The notes below the pieces were generated by a model, which did not search any database, was not told the DNA's origin, and was given only the letters and a program-made list of their open reading frames with translations. Shown here in pieces: positions 35,301 through 45,957 of a DNA stretch of 64,000 nt (the stretch's first letter is position 1; every line of letters starts with the position of its first letter). Origin of the DNA: Globodera rostochiensis (taxonomy: Eukaryota > Nematoda > Chromadorea > Rhabditida > Heteroderidae); NCBI GenBank assembly GCA_018350325.1, contig JAEVLN010000001.1, positions 4,803,254-4,867,253 of the forward strand, written 5' to 3'. The translations under genes and the position numbers were made by a program.

Positions 35301-35701
35301 ATCATTTATTTTTGTCAGAGTTGTAGCCAAGCGTACGAATACACGGCTTTTGTGTGCGAGAAGGAGCAAAAGTACGCTGACGCTGCCGCAAATTATGAGG
35401 CGGCGTGGAACGTGCGGAAACGGAGGCATCCGGGCATTGGTAGGGGGAGGGGGGGGGAGGGGGAGGGGGAAAGACAATGTGCCAACACTTCAGGCTACAA
35501 GTTGGCGTACAATCATTTCAAGTGCCACAGGCTTTTCGAGTGTATCGAGGTTATTTTCAAGCATTTTTACCGACCAACCACCAAATGGACAATAATTCTT
35601 AACCCCTTAAGGTGTGCCACGCCGTCCTCAAGCAGTACCCGACTTACCCAAAGATCAAAAAGGAAATATTGGATAAAGCCCGGGCAAACATAAGAATGTG
35701 A
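29341..35701 (+). CDS. ift-139: Intraflagellar transport protein IFT139/TTC21B (TPR protein)
   Basis: Subunit of the IFT-A complex, which carries retrograde traffic and membrane cargo in cilia. In nematodes it is expected in ciliated sensory neurons. The reading starts [20 protein letters not shown] and proceeds through many short exons encoding TPR helices. Family-specific stretches include [20 protein letters not shown] (about 32635-32690), [20 protein letters not shown] (about 32900-32955) and [19 protein letters not shown] (about 34425-34480), which is almost identical to the vertebrate protein. [13 protein letters not shown] (about 35190-35225), [18 protein letters not shown] (about 35335-35390) and the end [19 protein letters not shown] also match. 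The stop is at 35699-35701 and AATAAA at 35731. The start was chosen for its conserved N-terminus; an upstream in-frame ATG at 29188 is possible. Introns carry a MITE and two minisatellites. Confidence 0.92.
30393..30530. mobile_element. hAT-type MITE with 8-bp target site duplication
   Basis: A 138-bp element has 14-bp perfect terminal inverted repeats (TAGTGATGCACGAG left, CTCGTGCATCACTA right) and is flanked on both sides by CAAATCTG (30385-30392 and 30531-30538). An 8-bp duplication and a TIR beginning TAGTG are the hallmarks of hAT transposons. The interior is GAGACC/CGAGAC-rich and non-coding. It sits in an intron of the IFT139 gene, so it is probably neutral to the protein. Confidence 0.85.
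32757..32850. repeat. About 32-bp minisatellite in IFT139 intron, three copies
   Basis: Three tandem units consist of a G run followed by ACTTACTAATTGCTTCAATT; the last copy is diverged and leads into a coding exon near 32850. Unit length varies with the G run. Located in an intron between exons encoding TPR helices. Confidence 0.75.
33229..33444. repeat. 29-bp hairpin minisatellite filling an IFT139 intron, seven copies
   Basis: Seven units, with the TCTATACATAT core at 33241, 33270, 33299, 33328, 33357, 33386 and 33415. Each contains the self-complementary TATCCCCC-C-GGGGGATA. All frames are open through the array because it has no stop codons. Family alignment nevertheless shows that it is intronic: donor GTGGGA near 33229 and acceptor TTGTTGCAG near 33470 join EEKQLAA to ICQQLAEMH. 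Confidence 0.9.
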
Positions 35702-36219
35702 AGCGAAAGGACAATCACTATTATTTAAGGAATAAAAGCCAAAATGCTATTTAGCGTTGCAAAAAAATCTGAACTTTTAGTTTAATTAAAACTTTCATCG
35801 AAAAATTGAAAAAAAGGTATTATACAGAAGGAAACAATTGTTTCTTCGATAAAACGTACTTCCTTCGTGCATTCATATTTTCCCTAGCATCGAAACGAAT
35901 TTCTCAGCTCAAGAAATTTTTAAGTTTCTGGCGTTCTGTTTATTTTCTTATTTTAATGTCTAGTTAAGTAAATCGAGCGCGCGGGCTACTCGCTGAGCGA
36001 GCGGTCACGCGCGGACTTCTTCCGTAGCCCGGAGTCTCGCCCCACCTACTGGCTGGATGCGGTCATTAACCAGAGTCGGGGTTGGGAACTGTCGGGGTTT
36101 TCCACCAAATGGCAAAATGACGGAGAATGGAAGCTGAACATTATTAATTAATTCATCTTCAGATACTACTATATTTGACTTTATAAAACCCAAGAGCGTA
36201 GCCTGTTCTTTGGTTAAAA

Positions 36220-37275
36220 ATGAGCAAAACCCATCCACCGGAGTTGAAGAAGTACATGGACAAACAAGTTAACATCAAGCTCAATGGAAACAGGTTTTTC
36301 CATTTTAATTAAAAAATTAAATCAGTTGAATTAGATTTAATGTCAGGTCTGTGACAGTAAACTTCCGAACTTGGCACTCATTTAGATGGGGGGTCGAGGA
36401 GGCCCTATTAGTCAAATTGGTTTTTTAATGACAAGCATGAATACGAAGTTGTCAATAGAAAATAGAAATTTAGAATTTATTTGTTTTTGAATCGGTTGAA
36501 TTTTTGATAAGTAAATTATTTTTAGAAAAGTAAAGGGTCGCTCGCCCCAAGGTTTGCGGTCGAAAAACTCGACCTTCCGTCTAAAAGATGGTTTAATTAA
36601 GGTGTTCATTCATAATAAACAGATGGTTATGAGTGCTTAAATTGTTAGTAAATAACGATGATTTAAAATTGCCCGAATCTGACCTCCATTTCTAGCTTTT
36701 CTGTTTACCCTAAAGCCCCCCCCCCGATCTAATTTTCTATTTTGTTTAGAAGTGTGTCCGGAATTTTGCGCGGCTTTGATCCGTTTATGAACATTGTCGT
36801 TGAGGATTGCATTGAACATCTTAAGGTATTATTTTACAATGTGTCGCCGTCCTTTGGGAAAAGGGGGATCCTGCATTTTACGCGTCCTATGAGTTAAAAA
36901 AAATTTATGTTTGAGTTTTAAAACAAAATCTAAAAAAGGGCGCAAACTAAGTGTGTTCCTTAATTTTATCTTTCATTTTCAAAAGGCTAATTCCCAAATA
37001 CCCAAGACATAGAAGCCACTTGGAGCGCAAGGGAAATGCGTCACAACTTTCCTATATTATGATAGTGTCCAGCTAGTTCATTCTTTAACATCATCTGATT
37101 TAATGTTCATCAAAATAACTTTTTTTTTGCTAGAAACTTCCGTATTTCAGCCCGGCCTTACAATACCAAAATCAAATTTCTGAACTTTCAGACTGGCGAA
37201 TCGCAAAGCATCGGAATGGTCGTAGTCCGTGGGAATTCAATCGTTATCATGGAACCGATGGAACGAATTGGATGA
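36220..37275 (+). CDS. snr-7: Small nuclear ribonucleoprotein G (Sm-G)
   Basis: Core Sm-ring protein of spliceosomal snRNPs. Three exons (36220-36293, 36750-36825, 37192-37275) sum to 234 nt and encode 77 residues, matching the usual 76. The product starts [20 protein letters not shown], with Sm motif 1 [17 protein letters not shown] and Sm motif 2 [20 protein letters not shown]. Both RNA-binding signatures (GFDPFMN and RGNS) are present. An AATAAA lies at 37423. Same strand as IFT139, 518 bp downstream. Confidence 0.96.
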
Positions 37276-37704
37276 CACGTTTTACCATTCGGACAAATGA
37301 GCTTCTGTTAACTCGATTTGTTTTTAACTGGTTTAAATTATGCTTATCAGCAGGACTTGCTTCTTTGAGTCTCTTTCTGAACCCGCATTTCGGGAGGGGG
37401 GGGGGGCGGGGGTACGGAGAACAATAAAATCTTGGCTGCGCTGCTTGGCGCCTCCGGTTTCCGCAAAATAAACATTTCTAATAGCAACTTTTTTGCTTCG
37501 AACGGCTCGTTGTCTTTTTAAGTTTTTTTTTTTGTGGCGGCTCGGCGGTCACTGCCAATGCCGACTTCTAATTTGTAAGTTGGTTGGTGGGTGAACTCTT
37601 GACTCCTTTCGCTGAGAAAAGTTTTGCTTCGTAAATATGGTTAGAATATAAAGTATTGTAAAAGTGCGTGGATTAATTCGATTTGTCGCATAAATGGCCG
37701 CTTT
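37276..37704. other. Convergent spacer between Sm-G and TMEM272-like genes
   Basis: Contains the Sm-G polyadenylation signal (AATAAA at 37423) and a G run near 37395-37406. No gene seen. Confidence 0.5.
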
Positions 37705-39124
37705 TCATTCTCCTCCCGGCATGGCCGCATAAACGAGGACGACAATGCCGAGCAGTATGAGCAGTGCAAACACACCGAGATGAATTGTCACGCTCCACCA
37801 GGCAGTCCAGTACAGTGTGTGTTCACAGAAATGCCTCTCGAACATGTACAACTGGGAAGGAGCCAAACAAAATATTCTAAGCGATTAGAACGATTTGAAT
37901 GCGTACTTGGCTGTGCATGTAGCGCGAGGCACCGTAAACCCAAACAGAGCCTAAAGCTATCGTAAATATAACGTAAGAGTAATGAGTCTTTTGCTCATGG
38001 ACGGCTTTCAATATTTTAACGGGAGATTTTCCCGTTTCCGCGGGATTCCCGTGAAAAATTGAACGGTATTTTTACGGGAACCTCGTTCCTTTAAATTTTA
38101 TTTTACCGGACTCTAAAATAGACCCAGTATGACAAGGACGAGGATGGCAAACAATCCAATTCCTTCTACGGCATAATTCAGCACGGGACGAGTTGTCGAT
38201 TTCCGATGTTCCGAACGAATTTGCCGGGGGCGTTTCGTTGAAGCGGCGGAGAGTCCGAGGAAAATGCGCGCTCCCCCGTTGAGGATCAGAAACAGACCGG
38301 AAAGTATCAAATAAATCGGAATGTTCGGCTCGACCATGCAGTTGTACGGACTCGCATTGAGTGCGCCTGTGAGGAAAAATGAATAAAAGATGAAACGGCA
38401 GATTCCGAAGAAGCCGCCAACACTAACCCACGAAAAGCGAGATGATGCCGACGATAACTTCCAGAACAGACAAAGTCGCCCATATGGGAGCCGGGATCGC
38501 GGGGAAAGAATCCGTTCGGGCAGAAGCTTGCTGGATGCTTTGAATGTCGCGCGGACTTTTTTGAGGCCGAATTTGAAGAGGTTGAAAATATGGAGAGGAC
38601 GGAGCAAATGGAACAAAGGCGGCGGAATACGGCGAGTCTGCTGCTTGGAAGTTCGAATCGGGGAGAGAATGGGCGAGGACTGAGCGGGGGGGCATTGGTT
38701 GCCGGAGGGGTCTTAGAGGCTTCTGTTGTTGGGGGTACGGTGGCAAAGGGGACGCGAGAGAAGGCGAGACACTGCCCGGAGGCGACATTTTGTTAATTTG
38801 CCGTTGCAACAGCGGCGCCGCCTGAGGCGAGGGGGCCGCCATCGCATCCGTAGCGGGGGGAAGTTGCTCGTGGGATCGCCTGATTATGGGGCCTACTTTG
38901 CCATTTTTGGCATTTTAATACCTTCTCATCAGAGTGAATGGATGTGCCAATTGCTGTTGTTGGCTCGGAGAAGGCATTGATGTTGGAAAGTCGGCGGCCC
39001 GATTGGCGTTGTTGGCGGAAATTGTCAAAGGTTCCGCTGGTCTAAGCTGCTGACGCTCTTCGAATTCGGTTAAATGAATGGAGGCGAAGCGTTCCACCGA
39101 ATTGTAACGTCGCTTACTCACCAT
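37705..39124 (-). CDS. Four-helix membrane protein, TMEM272-like
   Basis: An N-terminal cytoplasmic Pro/Gln/Ser-rich region of about 180 residues precedes four predicted transmembrane helices: IWATLSVLEVIVGIISLFVG, IPIYLILSGLFLILNGGARI, EGIGLFAILVLVILGLF (spliced on to VIFTIALGSVWVYG) and TIHLGVFALLILLGIVVLVY. The spacing, with a short Cys-containing loop (NCMVEPNIPIYL) before helix 2, resembles the TMEM272/DUF family of uncharacterised animal proteins. The end is AAMPGGE and a stop at 37705. The 5' end is unsure: the ATG at 39124 is immediately followed by GTGAGTAAG, a strong donor, and the first exon does not join cleanly in frame to the next. A start at MAAPSPQAAP (38842) is an alternative. 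Confidence 0.6.
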
Positions 39125-40388
39125 CGATGCTCGTCCAATTTCAAAAATTATAATTTAATTAAGAAACACCAATCAAAGCTCAGTTATTTTTTCACAAAAG
39201 AGAGAATTGAAGTGAAGTAAATCCATTAGGGCGGTTCAGTAGAAACGATACTTAAAAAGATCAGAGGAATTTGAAGTGTTCGGAGAGCAAAGAGAGAGGG
39301 GTGGGGAGATGATTCATCTTTTGCTCATCTTTGGATGGATGGAGCGCCGAAATGATGGGAGGAATTCGATTGGAAATGCAAATTAGCAAGGGCCAAATGA
39401 ATTGATCGCGGTCGCGGGCTTTGCCCTTTCCCTTTTACCAATGGAAAGAAAAGCGAGGGCCAATGAAATGTTTGTTGATTATTTGAATTGGAGAGGGAGG
39501 GGGCAGGAACTGTGAGGATGATCGGGAGGGAGGAGGGGGAGTGGAAGGAGGGGGGGGGAATAGGGGGAGGGGGGGGGAAATAGGGGGGCGGGGGAGGGTA
39601 AGGAGGGGGGGGAATAGGGGGAGAGGGGGGGAGGAGGAAGGGGGGGGAATAAGGGGAGGAGGGGGAGGGTAAGGAGGGGGGGGAATAGGGGGAGGGGGGG
39701 GGAATAGGGGGAGGGTAAGGAGGGGGGGGGAGGCGGAGGAGGGGGGGGGAAGGAGGAAGGGAGGGGAATAGGGGGAGGAGGGGGAGGGTAAGGAGGGGGG
39801 GGGGGAATAGGGGGAGGGGGGGGAAATAGGGGGAGGAGGGGGAAATAGGGGGAGGAGGGGGGGGAAGGAGGAAGGGGGAGGGGAATAGGGGGAGGAGGGT
39901 GATATGTATGAAGACGACGGGGGGAGGGGTCTTGGTGAAGCACGGTCAGCAAAGCAAGCATTTGTGGAGGAATTGAGCAAACAATCTCCGGCGGGGGAGG
40001 TGTGCTGGGGTTGGGGCTTGGGGCAGGGAAAAAATAGAGAAAAGGGAATGTTGTGGATGGTTGGGGGGTTGGGGGGGGGGCTGTGTGGTCGGAAGGGGAA
40101 ACGGAGGAAAGGAATTGAAGAAAGAATTGATGCATTTGAAGTCTGGCCCAAGTGAATAGTCAAATAAAATCACTGACAATGATCACACCGAATAATAATT
40201 AAACAAAAACATAATTTGAATTTTGATAGTTTTAAAAGAATCAGCAATTTATTCATTTAGAAAAACAATGCAAAAAAGTTTCGTCGGCTTGTTACTTCCT
40301 AAGTTTCCCCTCAAAGCATTTGTCGAATGTTCTAAGAAGCCTGCCGATCACCCCCCCCCCCCCCCCGCCGCCCTCTCTGTCTGCCTCA
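39125..40388. other. Spacer dominated by a polypurine tract
   Basis: Between the ends of the TMEM272-like and galectin genes. The + strand from about 39510 to 39900 is almost exclusively G and A. Proline-rich open frames on the minus strand are by-products of this composition and have no domain, so I do not call them genes. Confidence 0.6.
39510..39900. repeat. G/A-rich polypurine simple repeat, about 390 bp
   Basis: Irregular repeats of GGGGGGAATAGGGGGAGG and GGAGGAGGGTAAGGAGG. The + strand is nearly free of pyrimidines apart from scattered T in AATAGG and GGTAAGG. Confidence 0.85.
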
Positions 40389-42623
40389 TTAGGCCTTCTC
40401 CTGGTCCGCCTGCTGATCGGCAAAGTCCTCCAAGGCCTGGCTCATGGCCGAGTCTTCTGTTGTCTTCGTGCCGGGCTCATCTCCGATGATCACCGACTCC
40501 AGCGCAATTCTGTCCGGGTTCAGAACCCGAATTTTAGTCACTGTGCTGAGATCATCCCTCGCCACAAATTCACTGTGTCTTCGCCCGTCGACGTAAGCCT
40601 TTGGGAAGATGGGCCAATACGTGGCGGCTTTTATGGTACTTATTGCTTACAATGACCAATTTGTCTTTGGCCACCAAGTCCACCACAAATTGACGTCCGA
40701 TTTCGAATGGAAAAGAGCTGAACAAAACAAATTGTTGTCATTTCAGTCAAATTTTGAATAATGAATTGATTGAATTTGTTTGTTTTATGCTTGCTTGCTT
40801 TTAGGCCGAGTTCCAATCGAGATTGGAACTCGGAGCTCGGGATTTAGCTCGGGAATCCACCCACCCGTTTGTTTCCTCGTTGACCCAATACAACAAGCCG
40901 GTGGCCGGGTTCTTCTTCTGACTGTCCCGCCCAACGACGTTCCGCTGAAGAAAAAGATCGTCCATTTGTATTTACGAAGCACACATTTACGTTAAATCGC
41001 GGGTAGAAGTCATAAAGACACATCTCCTCCCCGTTGTCCAGTCTGAATTGGAAATAGTTGGAGAAGCCGTCCTTGGGCGTGCCGATGATGCGCACTTTTT
41101 GAGGGGGTAGAAACCCGGACAGCGTCATCTCGTACGGCACTACCTAAACAACAAATCACATGGTTTCATGCTGGTTCCCAACCAGCTTCTCCTCTGGCTC
41201 AACGACAAACTCGTTAAGCTGAAGGTCGCCGAACACCTGCAGGTACGTGATGTCCTCCAGGTTCTCGCTTCTGATCGTGAATTCGGACTGCAACTCGCCA
41301 TCGACATAAGCCTGAACAAATCAAATTATGTGTCCAAAAAGAATCAAGCGATTCGCCTTGATGATTTTGCCCTCGATGGTTACTTCCAGCACAAAATACT
41401 TCTCCAAAACGAACGGGAAGGATCCGCCAATTTCTGGCGTGCCCCACACTTTGTTGTCCATCGTGTTGCGCACAACGTGACCTTGCTGAACTTCCCGTTA
41501 TAGGAAACTACCCGTAAATGTAATTCCTCTCACGTCGAATCGCGGTCGGAAATGATATTCTAAAGGAAACGGACGAATTTCCGCGGGAAAGAGAGAGCCC
41601 CGGAGGGCACAACTCACTGCTGTCGCCGCTCGTTGTCTTCAAATCCAGCGAAAAGCCTTTGTAAGCGCCCGGGTACACGCTGCCCTTGATGGTAATGCGT
41701 TCTCCTTCGGTGAAGCCTAAACTTCGCTAATGATAAGCAATTTACGACAACGGGTGAAAAAGCGTATTTATTGTTTTATTAATTGTTTTTTGCCGGAAAT
41801 AGGTAACATTTGTTTTAAACTCATCTTGGAAAGGACGCGTATGCGGGACAGGCTAAAAGTTTGGTTTAGAAATGTTTTGTCATTTTTGCTGAATGCCGCC
41901 GAAGGCCACTCACAATGCTCGGCACTTGCTTCTTGGCGGTGTGGATGTGAAAGTGTCCGATCAGTTCCATCACCGTCACGTACTTAAAGTTGTCGTTGGC
42001 GATGAACTCGTAGGCCGGCTCGTCCTTGATGGAAAACTAAATAAATAAGTAACATTAATTTGAGTGCTCTTTTTCTGCCGCGTCGTGTTGTGTTGCACCT
42101 TTATGTTAATCTTCACGCCCTCCGACAGCACTTCCATCACGAACGGCTTCCCGTGCGAGTAGGGCAAGTCGCCCTGAAGCACTTCCTTGTCGCCCTTCTT
42201 CATGTTCTTGCGCTGAATGTAGTTGCGCTAAAAGGGGTAATCAGTACGAACTGCTTGCTGATGACGGCCATTAGCCCATTCGTCCGTCCGTCAGTTAGTT
42301 ACCTTGAACAAAGGGTCGAACTGGAACAACTCTTGCCTGAAAGGTAAAGGCTATCATCTTCTTATCCAAGCCATTCCCCCTACCCGGTGTATCCGTTCTT
42401 CAGATTTATGTCAAAAACGTGAGCATCGCCAAAAAGAACGCCCTCCAGACGAATTCGTTGTGTTTGGGGGTAGCCTTGGACGGGACGTTTGTGGGGCAAT
42501 CCCTAAAATTAAATGGGGGGGGGGGAATTTTTGTGCAGAGAGTAAAAGGATTGAACGAACAATTTCGAATTGTTGCTGGGGAAGCAGTTCAGTCACACTC
42601 TTCCAGATCCAAGCGGCGGCCAT
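40389..42623 (-). CDS. Three-domain galectin-like protein, copy 1
   Basis: Galectins are beta-sandwich lectins that bind beta-galactosides. The start MAAAWIWKSVTELLPQQQFE matches the paralog at 43557. Domain 1: YPQTQRIRLEGVLFGDAH, QELFQFDPLFK, then GDLPYSHGKPFVMEVLSEGV and PAYEFIANDNFKYVTVMELI. Domain 2: EGERITIKGSVYPGAYKGFS, YHFRPRFDVRG, NTMDNKVWGTPEIGGSFPFV and DGELQSEFTIR. Domain 3: FLPPQKVRIIGTPKDG, LYDFYPRFN, FPFEIGRQFVVDLVAKDK and DGRRHSEFVARDDLSTVTKI, ending in an acidic tail QADQEKA with stop at 40389. The canonical sugar-binding set (H-N-R, V-N, W-E-R) is incomplete in each domain; domain 2 keeps HFxPRF but lacks the E-R pair after W. No signal peptide is visible, as is usual for galectins. 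A Met 33 nt upstream in frame is an alternative start. Confidence 0.82.
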
Positions 42624-43556
42624 TTGAACGTTTGAACTCAAACTTTTGGATAACAAATATCTGTAAGCAATCAGCCGAATGTTTTATTTAACTTTTAATT
42701 TATTGCAAATTTGGCGCCCCGGCAAAACATTAAAAAGCGAAACAATTAGCGATTCCCTCAAAAGCGCTAATAGGCCAATAACATCGGACTTTCAAATTTA
42801 ATAGAGAATAAATGCAAAAGCTTATATTGTGAAGGACGGGACGTCGAGAATGGCCTTTCCGCGCCATTTTCCCGGTTTATCACCGCCCGAAAGCCTTTGT
42901 TCTGCCGGATGGGGGGGGGGGGAGGGGGCTGTAAATTGGTGGACTCGTCGGCCAATTTCAGAAAGGAGAAGAGATGGGAATCGGAAAAATAAAATGGACG
43001 TTGTTGTGGCATTTGATGCCCTTATCACCGATTGGGAGGCCAAACTTCCATTGTCCTCGTTCGTTTGTTGTCTTTACTCGGCCCACCAATTCTCCTCAAT
43101 TTTTCTTATCTTTTCTTCACAATTAACGAGTCTTTGTCCTCTAATCCTTCCTTCACATTATTTTCTTTGTTTTGGAGTGCAAAAAAGCAAAACAAAATTA
43201 TCAGTCCATCAAAAAGAGGGAAAACCCAGCCAAAAGCGTCACTATCACTCCCCCCCCCCCATCCCTTTATTGGCTTTTGTCTTTGGGAAGGGCCCGGCGG
43301 GTGCTTTGATTTTACCTTTCCCATCCCCCGGGGGGAGGGGATGAACAAAGGCGTTTGGGTGGTGCTGAGTTGGTGATAAACCGGGAAAATGGCCGCAGAA
43401 GAGCCATTCTCGCGACCATTCTCCAAAAGCAGTTTAATTCCATTGAAAGTATGTAAAATAACAAGTCCTTTCCCTTCCCACTCAGATCATTAGCTTTCCT
43501 CCACAAATCCAACTTTTAAGCCAAGCGCATTCAAAGAATAATCAAAAAATCCAAAA
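42624..43556. other. Shared upstream region of the divergent galectin genes
   Basis: 933 bp between the two start codons, probably holding both promoters. It contains a G run near 42910-42921 and a C run near 43250-43260. Open frames here overlap on both strands and show no domain. Confidence 0.45.
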
Positions 43557-45957
43557 ATGGCAACCGATCTTTGGATTTGGCGTCGTCAAACGGTGAAGAT
43601 GCCACAGCAATCCTTCGAAGTGGTCAGTGTTTTGGAGGGATTTGAAAATTGTCGAAAGCATTCAAAAGAATTGGCTCCGTTCAGAGTTTGCCCCACAAAC
43701 GCCCTCAGAACGGATATCCGACGACGCAAGTCCTCCGAATTGAGGGAATTCTGCTGGAATCTGCGCAGAAGTTCGATTTGTTGCTGAAGAACGGCTACAC
43801 CGGGTAGGGAGGGGAGGAGGGGGAAGGACGACCCGCTAATGAGGGGGAGGGGGGCTAATGAGGAACAAACCCGCTAATGAGGGGGGGGGGGGGCTAATGA
43901 GGAACAAACCCGCTAATGACGACATTCGAATCCAGACAAGTGTACTTCCGTTTCGACCCGCTGTTCAACGTGAGCCATCCCTCTCCCCACGGCATCCCTT
44001 TTCCCCTTTCCCTCCAGCGTCGTTTCATTCCGCGCCGAAACAACCGAACCGATGTGATCAACCAGCAGGGCGATTTGCCGTTCACCTCCGGAAAGCCATT
44101 CAGCTTGGATTTGGAATCGGACGGAACTATAATCACTATCAGAGTGAGTTGCAGGGGGGGGGGGGGGGGGTGTTCGGCTTGGAAACAGAACAATTGGACC
44201 TCCTGAAGATGCATATGCGCGGCGAGGAGATCTACGAGTTTGTTGCGCACGACAATCTGAAGCAGGTCACTTCCTTCGAATGTAACGGCGACATTCTCGT
44301 ACACGACGCCCGACGCGAGACTCCGCTGATCGTATCCTTTGAAGGGGCCATTATAATGCTTTCTGTCCATTCCATGCTTTAGCCGTTGCCGTACCTGCGC
44401 CCTCTACAAGGCTTTACTCCTCCGGAGACCATCAAAGTCGTCGGTTCCGCCTACGACGGCCCGAAAAAGCGCTTTGAGGTCAATCTGCGCACTGCAGCTG
44501 GCGAATATCTGTTCTCTTTCCTCGTCGATTTTGCCGTAAGTTTGTTCGTCTGGCAACGGAGGTTATTCGTTTGATTGACTGGGTTACTGATTAATTGAGT
44601 GATTGACGGGTTAATTGGGTGATCGACTGATTAATTGGGTGATTGACGGGTTAATTGGGTGATCGACTGATTAATTGGGTGATTGACGGGTTAATTGGGT
44701 GATTGACGGGTTAATTGGGTGATCGACTGATTAATTGGGTGATTGACGGGTTAATTGGGTGATCGACTGATCAAATCCTTCCTATCCGTTGCGCGTCTCA
44801 TTTACATAACTTACTCCACTAACGTGCCTTCACCGATCAGCGAAACCAAGTTGTGCGCGACAGTACGAAGGGCAAAGTGTGGCAGATTCAGGAGGTGGAC
44901 GGCGGCTTTCCCTTCCAGTTGGGCAAGTATGTGATGCCGTGCCGTCAATTGTCGGATGCCAACTCTCCTCCCCCTCCCCTCCCTTCTGAAGGTTCTTCAC
45001 CATCGATATTATTGCGGACGGTAAATTGCTGAAAATGCGCGTCGACGGACAGCCGTTCTGCGAGTTTTTGCCCCGCGAAGGCGACGACATGAACAACGGT
45101 TAAGTTTAATACATTAAAGGGAAACAAAAAACCCCCAAGGTGACGGGGGGGGGGACGGAGGCTCTTTTTTTGTTGTTATATTTTGCAATTCGTTCATTCA
45201 CTAATTCTCAACTGTTTCAGTTTCCATTTTGGAGGTGACCGGCGAGGTCTGTCTGAACTCGGTGACCTTTTTCCCGGAAGAAAAGCTGGTTAGTCCGGTT
45301 TTTGGGCGCGGATTTGGTGGAATTGTACGGTTTTTCTCAGAAATTGCCCTACGAAACGCAAATCGACGGCGGCTTCACTCCCGAAAAGCGCCTGCGCATT
45401 GTGGGAACCCCCAAATTCGGACGCGGATCCTTCGAAGGTGGGGGAAAAGCATTGCCTAAAGCATTCTCACTGACACTTCTGTTCATTCAGTCCGCTTCAT
45501 CATCGATGAGAAGAACGTGCTTCTCGATTACCAGCCATACTTCGAGACCTACGTTTGAATATATTCTCAAAAAGTGACCAAATTGTGCCCTTTTACAGAA
45601 ACATTATGTGGGCCGTTGGGTCATGCAAGAGGGCATTTGGCGAATGTTGGAGAGCGATGGTGGCTTCCCGTTCGAGCAGGGCAGACAGTTCGAGCTGGAC
45701 TTCCGCGCTAAGGACAAGCTGATCGAAGTGCGCCCCAAGCGATTTATTCGAAGGGACCCAACAAAAAAACACTTTAGGTTTACGTGGACGGGCGTAGGCA
45801 CTGCGAATTTGTGCCGAAAGACGAGGTCAGCAAAGTGACCAAAGTGTCCATTTTGCCGGCCGATTCCATGCAACTGAACACCGTCGTCGTCGGAGACGAG
45901 GACATCGAAGCGATGAAAACGGCCGATCGCACCGTCCAAAAAGAAGGGACGACTTAG
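43557..45957 (+). CDS. Three-domain galectin-like protein, copy 2
   Basis: Paralog of the gene at 40389-42623, same exon plan. It starts MATDLWIWRRQTVKMPQQSF. Domain 1: GYPTTQVLRIEGILLESAQK, QVYFRFDPLFN, GDLPFTSGKPFSLDLESDG and EEIYEFVAHDNLKQVTSFE. Domain 2: GFTPPETIKVVGSAYDGPKK, QVVRDSTKGKVWQIQEVDGG, FPFQLGKFFTIDIIADGKLL and VSILEVTGEVCLNSVTF. Domain 3: GGFTPEKRLRIVGTPKFG, VLLDYQPYFE, GGFPFEQGRQFELDFRAKDK, then a short tail with stop at 45957 and AATAAA at 46063. Each domain has the GxPF(P)F strand and hydrophobic core of the fold. The sugar-contact residues are largely replaced: domain 2 has FSFLVDF where HxNPRF is expected and VRD for VxN. A non-sugar or altered ligand is therefore likely (inference). 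Two introns contain minisatellites. Confidence 0.85.
43797..43920. repeat. Short tandem repeat in galectin copy 2 intron
   Basis: Repeated ACCCGCTAATGAGGG and GCTAATGAGGAACAAACC blocks separated by G runs, two to three imperfect copies of about 40-45 bp, inside the intron before the exon encoding QVYFRFDPLFN. Confidence 0.7.
44591..44770. repeat. 20-bp minisatellite, nine copies, in galectin copy 2 intron
   Basis: Nine 20-bp units in register: type A TTAATTGGGTGATTGACGGG and type B TTAATTGGGTGATCGACTGA, in the order A'BABAABAB. The alternation suggests 40-bp higher-order duplication. Located in the intron between FSFLVDFA and NQVVRDS of domain 2. Confidence 0.92.

Noticed and set aside
39435..40163. 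Long Pro/Ser-rich minus-strand ORFs (218 and 242 aa)
   Set aside because: Two frames are open over the same polypurine tract because the repeat has no stop codons; composition, not coding selection, explains them.
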